64,000 nt of DNA from an archaeon (lineage in GTDB: Archaea; Nanobdellota; Nanobdellia; SCGC-AAA011-G17; GW2011-AR17). The stretch is taken from the NCBI GenBank assembly GCA_018692925.1, contig JABHLH010000004.1, forward strand, positions 1-64,000, given 5' to 3'. A model generated the notes under the pieces. The model saw only the letters and a list, made by a program, of their open reading frames with translations, searched no databases and was not told the origin of the DNA. Within the stretch, counting starts at the first letter, position 1. The number at the start of each line of letters is the position of its first letter. The translations under genes and the position numbers were made by a program. This document shows positions 1 to 8,260 of the stretch, piece after piece.

Positions 1-67
1 CAAAAATTTTCTTTGTTAATTGATCAAGTAATACAAATATACCTAGTAGTAAATAATATTTTTTCAT
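1..67 (-). CDS. Signal peptidase II (LspA)-like protein, N-terminal fragment cut by window edge
   Basis: Only the first 22 residues lie inside the window. They form a short basic N-terminus, a hydrophobic helix and the segment LLDQLTKKIF, which resembles the start of bacterial lipoprotein signal peptidase (VLDQxTK). The ATG at 65-67 follows the stop codon of the upstream minus-strand gene by one base, so the two are probably co-transcribed. The catalytic aspartates of LspA would lie beyond the edge and cannot be checked. LspA is not a usual archaeal gene, so the call is tentative. Confidence 0.45.
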   Translation of the reverse strand, partial: MKKYYLLLGIFVLLDQLTKKIF

Positions 68-68
68 T

Positions 69-563
69 TTACTTATTAATTATCAAGAAAGCTTTTAACT
101 CATCATATAACTTTGAAATTTCAATATATGTATCTTCTTTATATTGTTCTAATCTATCTTTAGTCATAATTTCATAAACTTTTTGCATTTGTTTACCAAA
201 GGTCCTACCTTTCCAGATTTTATCATTTGTATAAAGGTCTCCCCAACTCTTAAATTCTAATGTTGCTTGTTGTCTCTTTACTTTCTTCCCTCCTTCTAAT
301 TGTACTTCTACATCACCTTTTACATCAGCTCCCAGAATTAAATGAATTTGAAAAGTATTATAGTCATTAAGGTTTTTTTTACCCATCCAAACAATTTCTA
401 ACCTATAACCTCCACCTGGAAACATTATTTTTCTGTATTCAATTTCACTCCATACATAGCCATAATGTTTAAACCAAAGGTAAAGTTCAACATATAAATC
501 TTCAACATTGAATATCCCTTTAGACTTAATCTTAGTTTCACCCATTACTTTATACTTAGTCAT
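69..563 (-). CDS. Conserved hypothetical protein, member of a three-copy family in this window
   Basis: Soluble protein of about 165 aa and unknown function. Its pattern (aromatic helix near LYVELYLWF, EIVWMGKK, YNTFQIHLIL, a D-VEV segment, a W before a final helical YE...RL...YKED stretch) recurs in the genes at 40719-41234 and 41270-41761, so the three are probably paralogs. A longer frame to 611 begins with TTG, but a TATA-like box (minus strand, about 613-621) lies at that point, so an ATG at 563 or 545 is the likelier start. It is followed directly by the LspA-like gene. Confidence 0.6.
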   Translation of the reverse strand: MTKYKVMGETKIKSKGIFNVEDLYVELYLWFKHYGYVWSEIEYRKIMFPGGGYRLEIVWMGKKNLNDYNTFQIHLILGADVKGDVEVQLEGGKKVKRQQATLEFKSWGDLYTNDKIWKGRTFGKQMQKVYEIMTKDRLEQYKEDTYIEISKLYDELKAFLIINK

Positions 564-583
564 CAAGAAAAACAAAGCCTCAT

Positions 584-621
584 ATATTAATAAATCTTTC
601 TTAGTCCACAAGCTTTTTAAA
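584..621. promoter_or_regulatory. Overlapping divergent promoters
   Basis: The plus strand has a TATA-like TATTAATAAAT (584-594) about 26 nt before the ATG at 621, which suggests a leaderless transcript. The minus strand has TTTAAAAAG (613-621) aimed at the hypothetical gene ending at 69. Spacing fits the archaeal TATA-to-start distance. No mapping data support it. Confidence 0.4.
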
Positions 622-1202
622 TGAACAATTTTGCTTTTCTATCTATGATTACAAAGTTAGAGTTTCGTAGACAATTATTACACATGTTTTTTGGAATTTT
701 TCTTGTAACTATGCTTTATTTTGGACTTTTCAACATTTATCACATGCTTGCTATTCTTGTTTTAGGTTTCATTTTATCAAAATTTTGTGCATTTACAAGA
801 ATACCTCTTGCTTCTTGGGTTATGGATAATTTTGAAAGAAAAGAGTTTAGAAAAAGCTTTCCCGGTAAAGGCCCTATTCTTTTCATGATTGGTTCAATTA
901 TTGTTTTATACTTTTTCCCATTAAAAATAGCTTTAGCTTCAATGATAATCTTATCTGTTGGTGACGCTGCATCACACATTTTTGGAAAAATTTTATCCAA
1001 CAAAACTTACAAACATTTGAAATCAGTTGAAGGAACTATTATTGGGATTTTATTTTCTTTCGTATCTGCGTTAATTTTTGTAGAATTAGCTTTAGCTTTA
1101 TGGGCAAGTTTAATAGCAATGGGTCTTGAAGGTTTTAAATTAAAAATTGATGATAATATTTACATTCCAATAGTTGCTGCATTAGTAATGATTATTCTAT
1201 AA
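621..1202 (+). CDS. CTP-dependent dolichol/diacylglycerol kinase-like membrane protein
   Basis: 193-aa integral membrane protein with about five to six hydrophobic segments. It carries features of the SEC59/DGK1/VTE5 polyprenol-kinase family: ELxRQxLH-like EFRRQLLH near residue 14, FPGKGPI near residue 93, and SVGDAASHIFGK near residue 112. Family members transfer phosphate from CTP to a lipid alcohol such as dolichol or diacylglycerol. The likely role here is archaeal lipid or glycosyl-carrier metabolism, though the substrate cannot be read from sequence. A phosphatidate cytidylyltransferase-like role is the main alternative. Confidence 0.7.
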   Translation: MNNFAFLSMITKLEFRRQLLHMFFGIFLVTMLYFGLFNIYHMLAILVLGFILSKFCAFTRIPLASWVMDNFERKEFRKSFPGKGPILFMIGSIIVLYFFPLKIALASMIILSVGDAASHIFGKILSNKTYKHLKSVEGTIIGILFSFVSALIFVELALALWASLIAMGLEGFKLKIDDNIYIPIVAALVMIIL

Positions 1203-1256
1203 TACCTAGTCTCTAGTCAAATAATTCTTATAAATCTCTTTAAATTATATTAAATC

Positions 1257-1388
1257 ATGACAGATATTAAATTAAAGGATCCTGTGGCTGATGGATTTTG
1301 GTCTGGTTTAGGTTTTATTATTTCAGGTTTAATTACTGTATTAATTTTTATGGTATTATACGTATTTTACCTAACTTTCCTAATTTAG
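1257..1388 (+). CDS. Small single-pass membrane protein (43 aa)
   Basis: An ATG-initiated 43-codon frame ending in TAG. A hydrophilic N-terminus (MTDIKLKDPVADGFWSG) is followed by one long hydrophobic helix running to the C-terminus. A TATA-like TTATAAATC (about 1228-1236) lies roughly 25 nt upstream, as for other genes here. Its last bases overlap the 3' end of the convergent radical SAM gene. No known function. Probable small protein rather than noise because promoter, spacing and amphipathic design agree. Confidence 0.5.
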   Translation: MTDIKLKDPVADGFWSGLGFIISGLITVLIFMVLYVFYLTFLI

Positions 1389-2603
1389 TTGGCCATGAAT
1401 AATTTGCCACTCTTTGTACGCAGTACTTAGAGAAGAAAATTTAACTTTTATTTTTTTTAATTCTTTTTTCAGATACTTTGCTTCACTCTTTAAAACTTTT
1501 TTATCAAAAACATGTTCAGAAAATTCAGTTTTAGGTTTTGGAACTAAATAATTTATAGAAAGATATGTTTGTCCATTAAATTTTTCTTTGATTTTATTTG
1601 TAAATTCAACAAAGTCTTCTAAATCTTTTTCTTTTGTATTCGGTAATCCTATCATCATATAGACTTTTAATTTTTTAAAGCCAGCTTCATTTGCCATTTC
1701 TATAAATTTAAAATAGGCTTCATCTTTCACTTTTTTATTCAAACTAAATCTTAATCTCTCTCCAGATTCGGGAGCTATTGTCACAGATTCCTGTCCACCT
1801 TTTCTTATTAACTCTAAACTTTCTTTATCTATAACTTCAGCTCTTAATGATGGAACTGTAACTCTAACTTTTTTATCTAATAAATATTTTAAAATTTCTT
1901 TTCTTTTAGGATGTGCAAATGATGCTGCATAAATTACAACTTTATCAACATTATTTTTTTCCAAACCTTCATCAATAAGTTTTTTTATACTTTCTAAACT
2001 TCTATATCTAAACTTTTCATAAAATTCATTCAATGGACAAAACTTACAATTATATGGACAACCTCTTTCAATTTCTAAAATAAAACATTTTCCAAACACA
2101 AAATCCTTGTCAACCTTTTCGGGATATTCTTGAACAACAGGATAAGAATAATCATCTAAATTTTTTACAAATGCAGAACTAACTTTATTTTTTCCTGCAA
2201 CATAAACTCCTTTAAATTTTGAAATCCTTTCTAAAAACTTATCTTCACCTTTTTCATATTCTTTTAAAACTTTTACAATATTTTCTTCAACATCCCCAAT
2301 TAATAAAAAATCAAAATGTTTTCCAATCATTTCAGGATTCATTGAAACTAAAGGTCCACCAGCAAAATTTAACCCATCACATTTCATACTAATTGCTTTC
2401 TTCAAGTCTAATTCATATTGTAAAGAAAAACCAACTAACTTTGAACTTATTTTACCTGAATCCGAAAATACTCTTTTACAAAACCAATCTTTTCTTAAAT
2501 TTACAATATTTTCAATAATCAAAAGTCCAAGAGAATACACACCACCATAGGACTTATTAGGATAAACAAGATCCATATTCCATTTAGATTTTCTATATCT
2601 CAT
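1380..2603 (-). CDS. B12-binding-like/radical SAM protein
   Basis: 407 aa. The N-terminal ~150 residues resemble the Rossmann-like B12-binding domain that precedes many radical SAM enzymes, but I see no DxHxxG cobalamin motif. The radical SAM core follows with C182-x3-C186-x2-C189 (ERGCPYNCKFCP), which binds the 4Fe-4S cluster. It resembles archaeal proteins annotated as B12-binding/radical SAM of the MJ_0865/MJ_1487 kind; substrate unknown. It lies 15 nt upstream of the PAC2-family gene's stop side on the same strand, so co-transcription with that cluster is possible. Confidence 0.75.
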   Translation of the reverse strand: MRYRKSKWNMDLVYPNKSYGGVYSLGLLIIENIVNLRKDWFCKRVFSDSGKISSKLVGFSLQYELDLKKAISMKCDGLNFAGGPLVSMNPEMIGKHFDFLLIGDVEENIVKVLKEYEKGEDKFLERISKFKGVYVAGKNKVSSAFVKNLDDYSYPVVQEYPEKVDKDFVFGKCFILEIERGCPYNCKFCPLNEFYEKFRYRSLESIKKLIDEGLEKNNVDKVVIYAASFAHPKRKEILKYLLDKKVRVTVPSLRAEVIDKESLELIRKGGQESVTIAPESGERLRFSLNKKVKDEAYFKFIEMANEAGFKKLKVYMMIGLPNTKEKDLEDFVEFTNKIKEKFNGQTYLSINYLVPKPKTEFSEHVFDKKVLKSEAKYLKKELKKIKVKFSSLSTAYKEWQIIHGQLN

Positions 2604-2618
2604 AAAAAAGAAAAAAAT

Positions 2619-3332
2619 TTAACCGAAGTAGTTAACTTTTTTGTTATGTACATCAGTTTTTTCTGTATTCTTATCAATCTTACCAACATAATCTTTTAAC
2701 TTATCTTCAAACTCTTTAGCAGCTTTTTCAAGTGGTTTATAATCTACTCCTAAGTTCAAATAAATATCTAAAATTTCAATTATTCTCGCTGAAGCCATAC
2801 TATCTGGTAACTTTGTATGTGTTTCAACAAAAACTCCTGTTGTAATTATATCTTTACTATGTAACAATAAAGCTGCTGTAACACCCATTAAAATTCCTTC
2901 TTTCAAAGGTTTTGCACTTGAATTCGCAAACTTTTTTGCTTGTATAGTTTTATTTGCAAAATAATATGTCTTTATACTAGTAACATCTTGACTCATAATT
3001 CCTTCAATACTAATAATCTCTTTAGCTTTCAATTTTTTATAAACTTCTGTTAATGCTTCAGCAATTTCCCATTCAATTCCTCTAACATCAACTAAAGAAT
3101 GTACAATAATTAAATTTTTACTTTTAACATAATATAACTCTAAAGGTTGAACAACTTTACCTTCATGCACAGCTGCAATTGGCGCAATCTCTTCAGATTT
3201 TATGAATCCAATTGCTTTAGCTTTTAAGTGTTTGATTAAATATTCAGTAGTGATTGTTCCTATAAGTCCAACTCCAGGGAACCCCTCAATAATAGTAGGG
3301 TTTTTTGGACATTCTTTTAGTTTTAATTCCAT
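2619..3332 (-). CDS. PAC2-family proteasome-assembly-chaperone-like protein
   Basis: 237 aa with the family hallmark GFPGVGLIGTITTEYLI near residue 18 and a long alpha/beta body. Archaeal PAC2 proteins (PbaA/PbaB type) are related to eukaryotic proteasome assembly chaperone 2, although binding to the proteasome is shown only for some. The C-terminal ~25 residues are charged and probably flexible. Start is ATG with a TATA-like region in the 60-nt gap to the FKBP gene. Confidence 0.8.
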   Translation of the reverse strand: MELKLKECPKNPTIIEGFPGVGLIGTITTEYLIKHLKAKAIGFIKSEEIAPIAAVHEGKVVQPLELYYVKSKNLIIVHSLVDVRGIEWEIAEALTEVYKKLKAKEIISIEGIMSQDVTSIKTYYFANKTIQAKKFANSSAKPLKEGILMGVTAALLLHSKDIITTGVFVETHTKLPDSMASARIIEILDIYLNLGVDYKPLEKAAKEFEDKLKDYVGKIDKNTEKTDVHNKKVNYFG

Positions 3333-3392
3333 CTTATTTCTAAGCTAGTTAAGAGAATTAATAAACCTTTCTAAATAAAATAAAATAAAAAA

Positions 3393-3824
3393 TTAAGAAG
3401 AAATTTCAATAATCTTAATCTTAAAGATTAAAGTTTTACCTGCTAATGGGTGATTCAAATCGATTGTAACTTCACTATCATTAACTTCAGTAATTTTTGC
3501 AGGAAGTTGTTGTCCATTTGGTAAAGCCATAGCTAACATCATTCCAACTTTTGGTTCAGGCTCAGGTGGTAATTGATCTCTAGGTACTTTTCTCATCATT
3601 TCTGGATTAGGTTGACCATAAGCTTCTTCAGCTTTCAAAGTAATTTCTTTTTCGTCATCTTTTTCCATACCTACAACAGCATCATCAAAACCTTTTATTA
3701 ACTGTCCACTACCAACTTCAAATTCTAATGGATGTCCATGTTTTTCAGTACTATCAAAAACTTCGCCATTTTCTAACTTTCCTTCGTATTCTACTTTAAT
3801 TTTATCTCCTTGTTTAACTTTCAT
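3393..3824 (-). CDS. slyD: FKBP-type peptidyl-prolyl isomerase, SlyD-like
   Basis: 143 aa, the length of short archaeal FKBPs. The N-terminal FKBP half (GDKIKVEYEGKLENGEVFDST, then GSGQLIKGFDDAVVGM) is followed by an inserted-flap segment (YGQPNPEMMRKVPRDQLP, residues ~70-90). This segment is typical of SlyD/FKBP with a chaperone IF domain. The closing DLNHPLAGKTLIFKIKI is also characteristic. It catalyses prolyl cis/trans isomerisation and assists folding in the cytoplasm. The histidine-rich metal-binding tail of E. coli SlyD is absent, as is usual in archaea. Confidence 0.88.
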   Translation of the reverse strand: MKVKQGDKIKVEYEGKLENGEVFDSTEKHGHPLEFEVGSGQLIKGFDDAVVGMEKDDEKEITLKAEEAYGQPNPEMMRKVPRDQLPPEPEPKVGMMLAMALPNGQQLPAKITEVNDSEVTIDLNHPLAGKTLIFKIKIIEISS

Positions 3825-3876
3825 TTTAAGGCTCCTATATTTATTTCAAAGAATTAATAACTCTATTTAAGGGTTT

Positions 3877-6321
3877 CTATATACTCAATTCATTCATAAA
3901 TCTCTTCACAGTTTTAACAACATGCTCAGGCTGAGTTTTTAATCTCTTAGAACTTTCTAACAAAACATCACCTTTAAATTTCTCATCAGAAACTAATTTC
4001 TTTTCAACATCTTTTTTCTTTTTAACAACTTTTTTCCACAGGCTAAATAATTCACTACATCTTCCGGGAACTTCTTCTCTTTTACAATTCAACAATTTCA
4101 TTAACTCATCAACAACTTCTCCTTTACTTTCTTCTTCTTTCATAGCAGCTTTACCTGCAACAAAAACTAATCTTACAACTCCATCTTGAATTTTGGAACT
4201 TTTAATAATCTTAATCTTTTCAACATCTTTTGTATTTTTCAAATGAGTTCCACCACAAGCTTCAACATCAACACCTTTAATATTTACAATTCTTAACATT
4301 CTTCCAGGAACTGCACCACCTTGATAAATTTCCATTCCAAACATTTTTTCAGCTTCAGATCGAGGATAAAATTTACTTTCAACAACAATTTCTTTTTTAA
4401 TAATTTTATTTGCTTCATCTTCAATTTTTCTAACTTCTTCTTGACTTAAAGAATCAAAATGAGTAATATCTAATCTTGCTTTTTCAACATCTTTGTAAGC
4501 TCCAGCTTGGTTTACATGTCTTCCTAAAATCTTTCTTGCAGCAGCATTAACTATGTGTGCAGCAGTATGATGTTGACTTAATTGTATTCTTCTTTCTCTA
4601 TCAATTAAACCTTCAATAAGATCTCCTTTCTTAAAATTCAAATCTTTAACTTTATGTACAATCAAACTTCCTTGTTTCCAAATATCTAAAACTTCACATC
4701 CACCTAAACTTCCAAAATCATGAACTTGTCCTCCTGAGCTTGGATAAAATGCTGTCTTATCTAAAACAACTAAATCTTTTACAACTCTCAAAACTTGCCC
4801 TTTAAATTTAACTTTATCATAATTATCATAATATAATGCTTCTGTATTTGTTAAACTTCCAAAATTAATTTCATTTTTCACTTCAGCTTTTTGTACAGCT
4901 TTTTTCTCATGCAACTCAGAAACTTTTGCATAAAAATCATTAGGTATTTTTACTCCAGGAATCATTTCAGGATTAATTCCTTTAGAATCATACAATTTCA
5001 GCAAATCATTTTCTTTTAATTTCTTTAAATCTAAATTTGCAACTAGTCTTTTTGTTTCTTTTGAAAAGCTTGCATATTTTTTCTTCTCTATATCTAAAAC
5101 TTCTTTTACTGATTCAATATTTTCTTTTAACTCAGGAAACAAATCCTTTAATTCATTTGCATGCCACTCACAAATTTCACTAATCTCATTTTTATTTGAA
5201 TAAGCTAAACATCTTCTTGCCATCATTCTAAGATTATATCCTCCACCTGTATTTGAAGGCAAAGCTCCATCATTGATTGCAAATAATAAACTTCTTGCAT
5301 GTTCAGTAATAAAATAATGTTTAGACCATAGTTTAATTTTATCCTTTACTCCTTTTCCAACTTTTTTTTCTACAAAGTTCCAAGCTTTATTCATATCATC
5401 AACTTCATCATTATTCAAAAAACCACCATAAGGGGAATATTTCTCTAAAATCTTTTTATCTATTTTTACACCTTCTTTACTCAATACTTTTTTCAATGTT
5501 TTTGGGAAAGTAGCATCATAAATTGTTGAAGCACCTTGTGAGAACCAAGCATTTCTTTCCATTCCCAGACCCATATCTAAAACTTTTAACTTCAAATCTC
5601 TAACACCACTATTTTTTTGTTCATACATCATATAAACTTGATTCCATAATTCACAACCACCAGAAAACATTTCCATACACGGTCCTAAATTTCCTCCTCC
5701 AGCCCATGCATCTTCATGAAAAGTCATATCTTCTTTTTTCAATCCTAAACCTTTAGTATTCCAATCATACATATCTCTAAACATCTTTTTTTGATCCCAA
5801 TGTTTTTCTTGAACAAAACTATGTTGTCCAATCATAACAAAACCAGTCATATGCGACATTGTAATTCCGACATTATCAACATCACTAAATCTTAAACAGA
5901 ATTGTGGGATTGCTAAATGGTCTGAAGGTGGATTAACTTCTCCAGAAATAATATAAGGTTGAAAAGCTGCAATTGACGCATTAGTATATTCCATTGTTGG
6001 ATTCCATCTTGCAACTGAAGGATATCTTTTTATTGGTTCATATCCTTTTTTCTTAAACATATGTGAAAACTTTTTCCAAACATCAACATAACTTAATTCC
6101 TTACTTCCAATTTTCTTTCCAATAAAACTATAACCTTTTCCAGAACAAGCACTATCTCCACAAACATTTTGATTATTAACACTCCAGAATGGTTTTTTAC
6201 AAACTTTACAAATTTTTCTTTTAAATCCTTCTTCTTTCAAAACACTAGTAGCATAATATTTATCAGGATTTTTCCAGAAAATTGGCTTGTACTTCTTTTT
6301 TATAACCTTATCAGGCAGCAT
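3877..6321 (-). CDS. alaS: Alanyl-tRNA synthetase, archaeal type, short C-terminus
   Basis: 814 aa. The N-terminal archaeal zinc knuckle (C38, C41, C54, C59) precedes the class II catalytic core with FHEDAWAGGGNLGPCMEMF. The editing domain carries HHTAAH (~595) and CGGTH (~699), which together bind zinc and clear mischarged Ser/Gly-tRNA. Many archaeal AlaRS proteins have about 900 residues. This one stops after helical segments (PEHVVKTVKRFMNEL) with no recognisable globular C-Ala subdomain. It forms its own transcription unit ahead of the FKBP gene. Confidence 0.95.
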   Translation of the reverse strand: MLPDKVIKKKYKPIFWKNPDKYYATSVLKEEGFKRKICKVCKKPFWSVNNQNVCGDSACSGKGYSFIGKKIGSKELSYVDVWKKFSHMFKKKGYEPIKRYPSVARWNPTMEYTNASIAAFQPYIISGEVNPPSDHLAIPQFCLRFSDVDNVGITMSHMTGFVMIGQHSFVQEKHWDQKKMFRDMYDWNTKGLGLKKEDMTFHEDAWAGGGNLGPCMEMFSGGCELWNQVYMMYEQKNSGVRDLKLKVLDMGLGMERNAWFSQGASTIYDATFPKTLKKVLSKEGVKIDKKILEKYSPYGGFLNNDEVDDMNKAWNFVEKKVGKGVKDKIKLWSKHYFITEHARSLLFAINDGALPSNTGGGYNLRMMARRCLAYSNKNEISEICEWHANELKDLFPELKENIESVKEVLDIEKKKYASFSKETKRLVANLDLKKLKENDLLKLYDSKGINPEMIPGVKIPNDFYAKVSELHEKKAVQKAEVKNEINFGSLTNTEALYYDNYDKVKFKGQVLRVVKDLVVLDKTAFYPSSGGQVHDFGSLGGCEVLDIWKQGSLIVHKVKDLNFKKGDLIEGLIDRERRIQLSQHHTAAHIVNAAARKILGRHVNQAGAYKDVEKARLDITHFDSLSQEEVRKIEDEANKIIKKEIVVESKFYPRSEAEKMFGMEIYQGGAVPGRMLRIVNIKGVDVEACGGTHLKNTKDVEKIKIIKSSKIQDGVVRLVFVAGKAAMKEEESKGEVVDELMKLLNCKREEVPGRCSELFSLWKKVVKKKKDVEKKLVSDEKFKGDVLLESSKRLKTQPEHVVKTVKRFMNELSI

Positions 6322-6377
6322 AGATTATTTATAGAAAGATCTATTTATATAATTTTGTATAAAAAAAATAAAAATAA

Positions 6378-6791
6378 TTAAAGAGTTTCTAATTTTTTTC
6401 TCAAAGCATCAAGTTGACTATCGATAGCACTTCTATGAACTATAATTTTCTTTTCTTCATGCTTTTCAATATGTTTTGCCTTCATCACTATTTTATGTTC
6501 TTTGTGTTTCTCATCAATTCCTTTAACTTTTGGCAAATCTTTTGTTTTAATATCTTTAGTCATCTTTTTTATATCACTTAGAACAATTCTTAAATTATCC
6601 ATTTCTCTAACTTTTGCTTTTCTCAGTTCTCTTACAACTTCATATTTTTTAAGAAGTTCCACTGTCATAACTGCAGTTTGAAGAATATCTTTTCTCTTAG
6701 AAATCGGATTATCCAATCTCACATGTACACTTTCTTGTTTCTTCTTTTTATGTACAACTGCTTTCTTTCGTCTTGTTTTCTTTTTTGCCAT
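6378..6791 (-). CDS. Conserved hypothetical, basic N-terminus and coiled coil
   Basis: 137 aa. The first ~20 residues are almost all Lys/Arg/His, followed by predicted helices, a charged centre (KHKEHKIVMKAKHIEKHEEKK) and a short C-terminal coiled coil (SQLDALRKKLETL). It starts 2 nt after the neighbouring coiled-coil gene, so the pair is almost certainly one operon. Such paired short genes recur in DPANN genomes from memory. A nucleic-acid-binding role is possible from charge alone, but I do not recognise a family with known function. Confidence 0.6.
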   Translation of the reverse strand: MAKKKTRRKKAVVHKKKKQESVHVRLDNPISKRKDILQTAVMTVELLKKYEVVRELRKAKVREMDNLRIVLSDIKKMTKDIKTKDLPKVKGIDEKHKEHKIVMKAKHIEKHEEKKIIVHRSAIDSQLDALRKKLETL

Positions 6792-6793
6792 TT

Positions 6794-7192
6794 TTATTCA
6801 AAGAGTTTTCTATCAATATCTAATAATTGGTTTCTAACTTTCTCTAGATCACTATGCCATGCAGCTAATTCTCTATTTTCTTTTTCTTTCAAATCATTTA
6901 GATTTTGCAAAATATGATCTGCATCATTTAATCTTGCTTTCAGCTTTCCAAGTGTGTTAACCAAATCTTTGTATTTTTCGATTTTCACAAACAAAGGCTT
7001 TTCAGTCATTTCTGAAGAAACGGATGGCATTTGTGGCACATCTGAATTTGAAATAGCATCTTTGATTTCTTTAGCATCTGAGACTTTCATTGATTTTTCC
7101 TGTTCAAAAGAAGGAACTGATTTTGGTAATTCAGGAAAATTCAATGGTGGTAATTCATTCTTATCATCTTTTTTATTTCCAAATAATCCCAT
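6794..7192 (-). CDS. Conserved hypothetical coiled-coil protein
   Basis: About 132 aa. The N-terminus (GLFGNKKDDKNELPPLNFPELP) is disordered and Pro-rich. The C-terminal ~75 residues form a coiled coil (KPLFVKIEKYKDLV... LAAWHSDLEKVRNQLLDIDRKLFE). I choose the ATG at 7192 over a GTG three codons upstream. A GAGGTG Shine-Dalgarno sequence sits 6 nt before this ATG and would overlap the GTG. It is translationally adjacent to the basic protein downstream. Function unknown; the FVKIxKY...W...LFE pattern is familiar from other DPANN hypotheticals. Confidence 0.65.
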   Translation of the reverse strand: MGLFGNKKDDKNELPPLNFPELPKSVPSFEQEKSMKVSDAKEIKDAISNSDVPQMPSVSSEMTEKPLFVKIEKYKDLVNTLGKLKARLNDADHILQNLNDLKEKENRELAAWHSDLEKVRNQLLDIDRKLFE

Positions 7193-7301
7193 AGGGTACA
7201 CCTCAACTCATTCGAGCTAAACATTTACAATGCACTTTTATTTAAAAACCTTTCGCAGAAATTTACAAAAAAACTTTTTTCAAAGCAAAAAAAAAACCAA
7301 A

Positions 7302-7313
7302 CATTTATATAGT
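7302..7313 (+). promoter_or_regulatory. TATA box of tfe
   Basis: CATTTATATAGT lies about 50 nt before the ATG of tfe, which predicts a leader of some 25 nt. Purine-rich bases just upstream could be a BRE. Confidence 0.4.
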
Positions 7314-7361
7314 ACCTCCGGCAAAATATAAAATAGTCTTTTTCCTAATTAATCGTCGACA

Positions 7362-8258
7362 ATGAAACTAACAAAAGAAGTATTGGAGGATTTTGTCTCA
7401 TTATCCCTTGGGGATGATATATTACCCTTAATAGATATTCTATGGGTTAAAAAAAATGTTAGTGAATTTAAACTTGCAGAAAATTTAAACATTACAGTAA
7501 ATCAAGTTCGAAACATGTTATATCGACTAGGTGAATACAATTTAGTTTCTTCTACAAGAAAAAAAGATAAACGAAAAGGTTGGTATATTTATTATTGGTC
7601 ATTAAATGAAAAAAGTACTTTTAATGCTATATGGAGATTCAAACAAAAGAAGTTACAAGAATTTAAAGATAGAGTAAATAGAGAAAAAGATGGTATTTTT
7701 TATGTTTGTCCTTCTGGTTGTGTAAGATTAGGAATTGATAATGCCATGGATCAAGATTTTCATTGTACAGAGTGTGGTTCATTATTAATGCAACAAGATA
7801 ATCAAAAAACAATTGCAAATTTGCAAAAACAAATTATTTCTTTAGGTATTGAAGTTGAAGAGTATAATGTGGTTGCTTTAGAGATAATTGAAGAGAGAAA
7901 GAAAAAGACTGCAAGAGAAGATGCAAAACTTAAGAGAGCTAAAGACAAAGAACTTAAGAAAGCAAGAGAAGAAAGAGCAGCAGCAAGAAAAGCAATAAAA
8001 GATGCAATGCCAAAGAAAGAAAAGAAAGTAAAGAAAAAGAAAGTTAAGAAAAAAGTAAAAAAGAAAGTTAAGAAGAAAGCAAAAAAGAAAGCTAAGAAGA
8101 AAATAATCAAAAAGAAAGTAAAGAAAGTTACAAAGAAAGCAACAAAAAAGAAAATTACAAAGAAGAAAGCTAAAACAAAACCTGTAAAAAAGAAAGTTCA
8201 GAAAAAATCTGTAAAGAAGAAAGTAAAAAAAGTTCTTAAAAAAATATTAAAAAAATAA
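7362..8258 (+). CDS. tfe: Transcription factor E alpha (TFE) with lysine-rich tail
   Basis: The N-terminal ~85 residues form the extended winged helix of archaeal TFE/TFIIE-alpha, including the tryptophan-rich wing (GWYIYYWSLN). A zinc ribbon follows with C116-x3-C120 and C135-x2-C138, then a helical region to about residue 190. TFE helps melt promoters and stabilises the RNA polymerase open complex. Unusually, residues ~195-298 are almost entirely Lys with Val/Ala/Thr (repeats such as KKVKKKVKKKAKKK), giving 298 aa where about 180 is normal. The tail resembles histone H1-like extensions and probably binds nucleic acid. Confidence 0.9.
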   Translation: MKLTKEVLEDFVSLSLGDDILPLIDILWVKKNVSEFKLAENLNITVNQVRNMLYRLGEYNLVSSTRKKDKRKGWYIYYWSLNEKSTFNAIWRFKQKKLQEFKDRVNREKDGIFYVCPSGCVRLGIDNAMDQDFHCTECGSLLMQQDNQKTIANLQKQIISLGIEVEEYNVVALEIIEERKKKTAREDAKLKRAKDKELKKAREERAAARKAIKDAMPKKEKKVKKKKVKKKVKKKVKKKAKKKAKKKIIKKKVKKVTKKATKKKITKKKAKTKPVKKKVQKKSVKKKVKKVLKKILKK

Positions 8259-8260
8259 TT

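Noticed and set aside
7802..8110. Antisense Phe/Leu-rich frame opposite the TFE tail
   Set aside because: Product of low-complexity Lys-rich coding on the other strand; no promoter or RBS.
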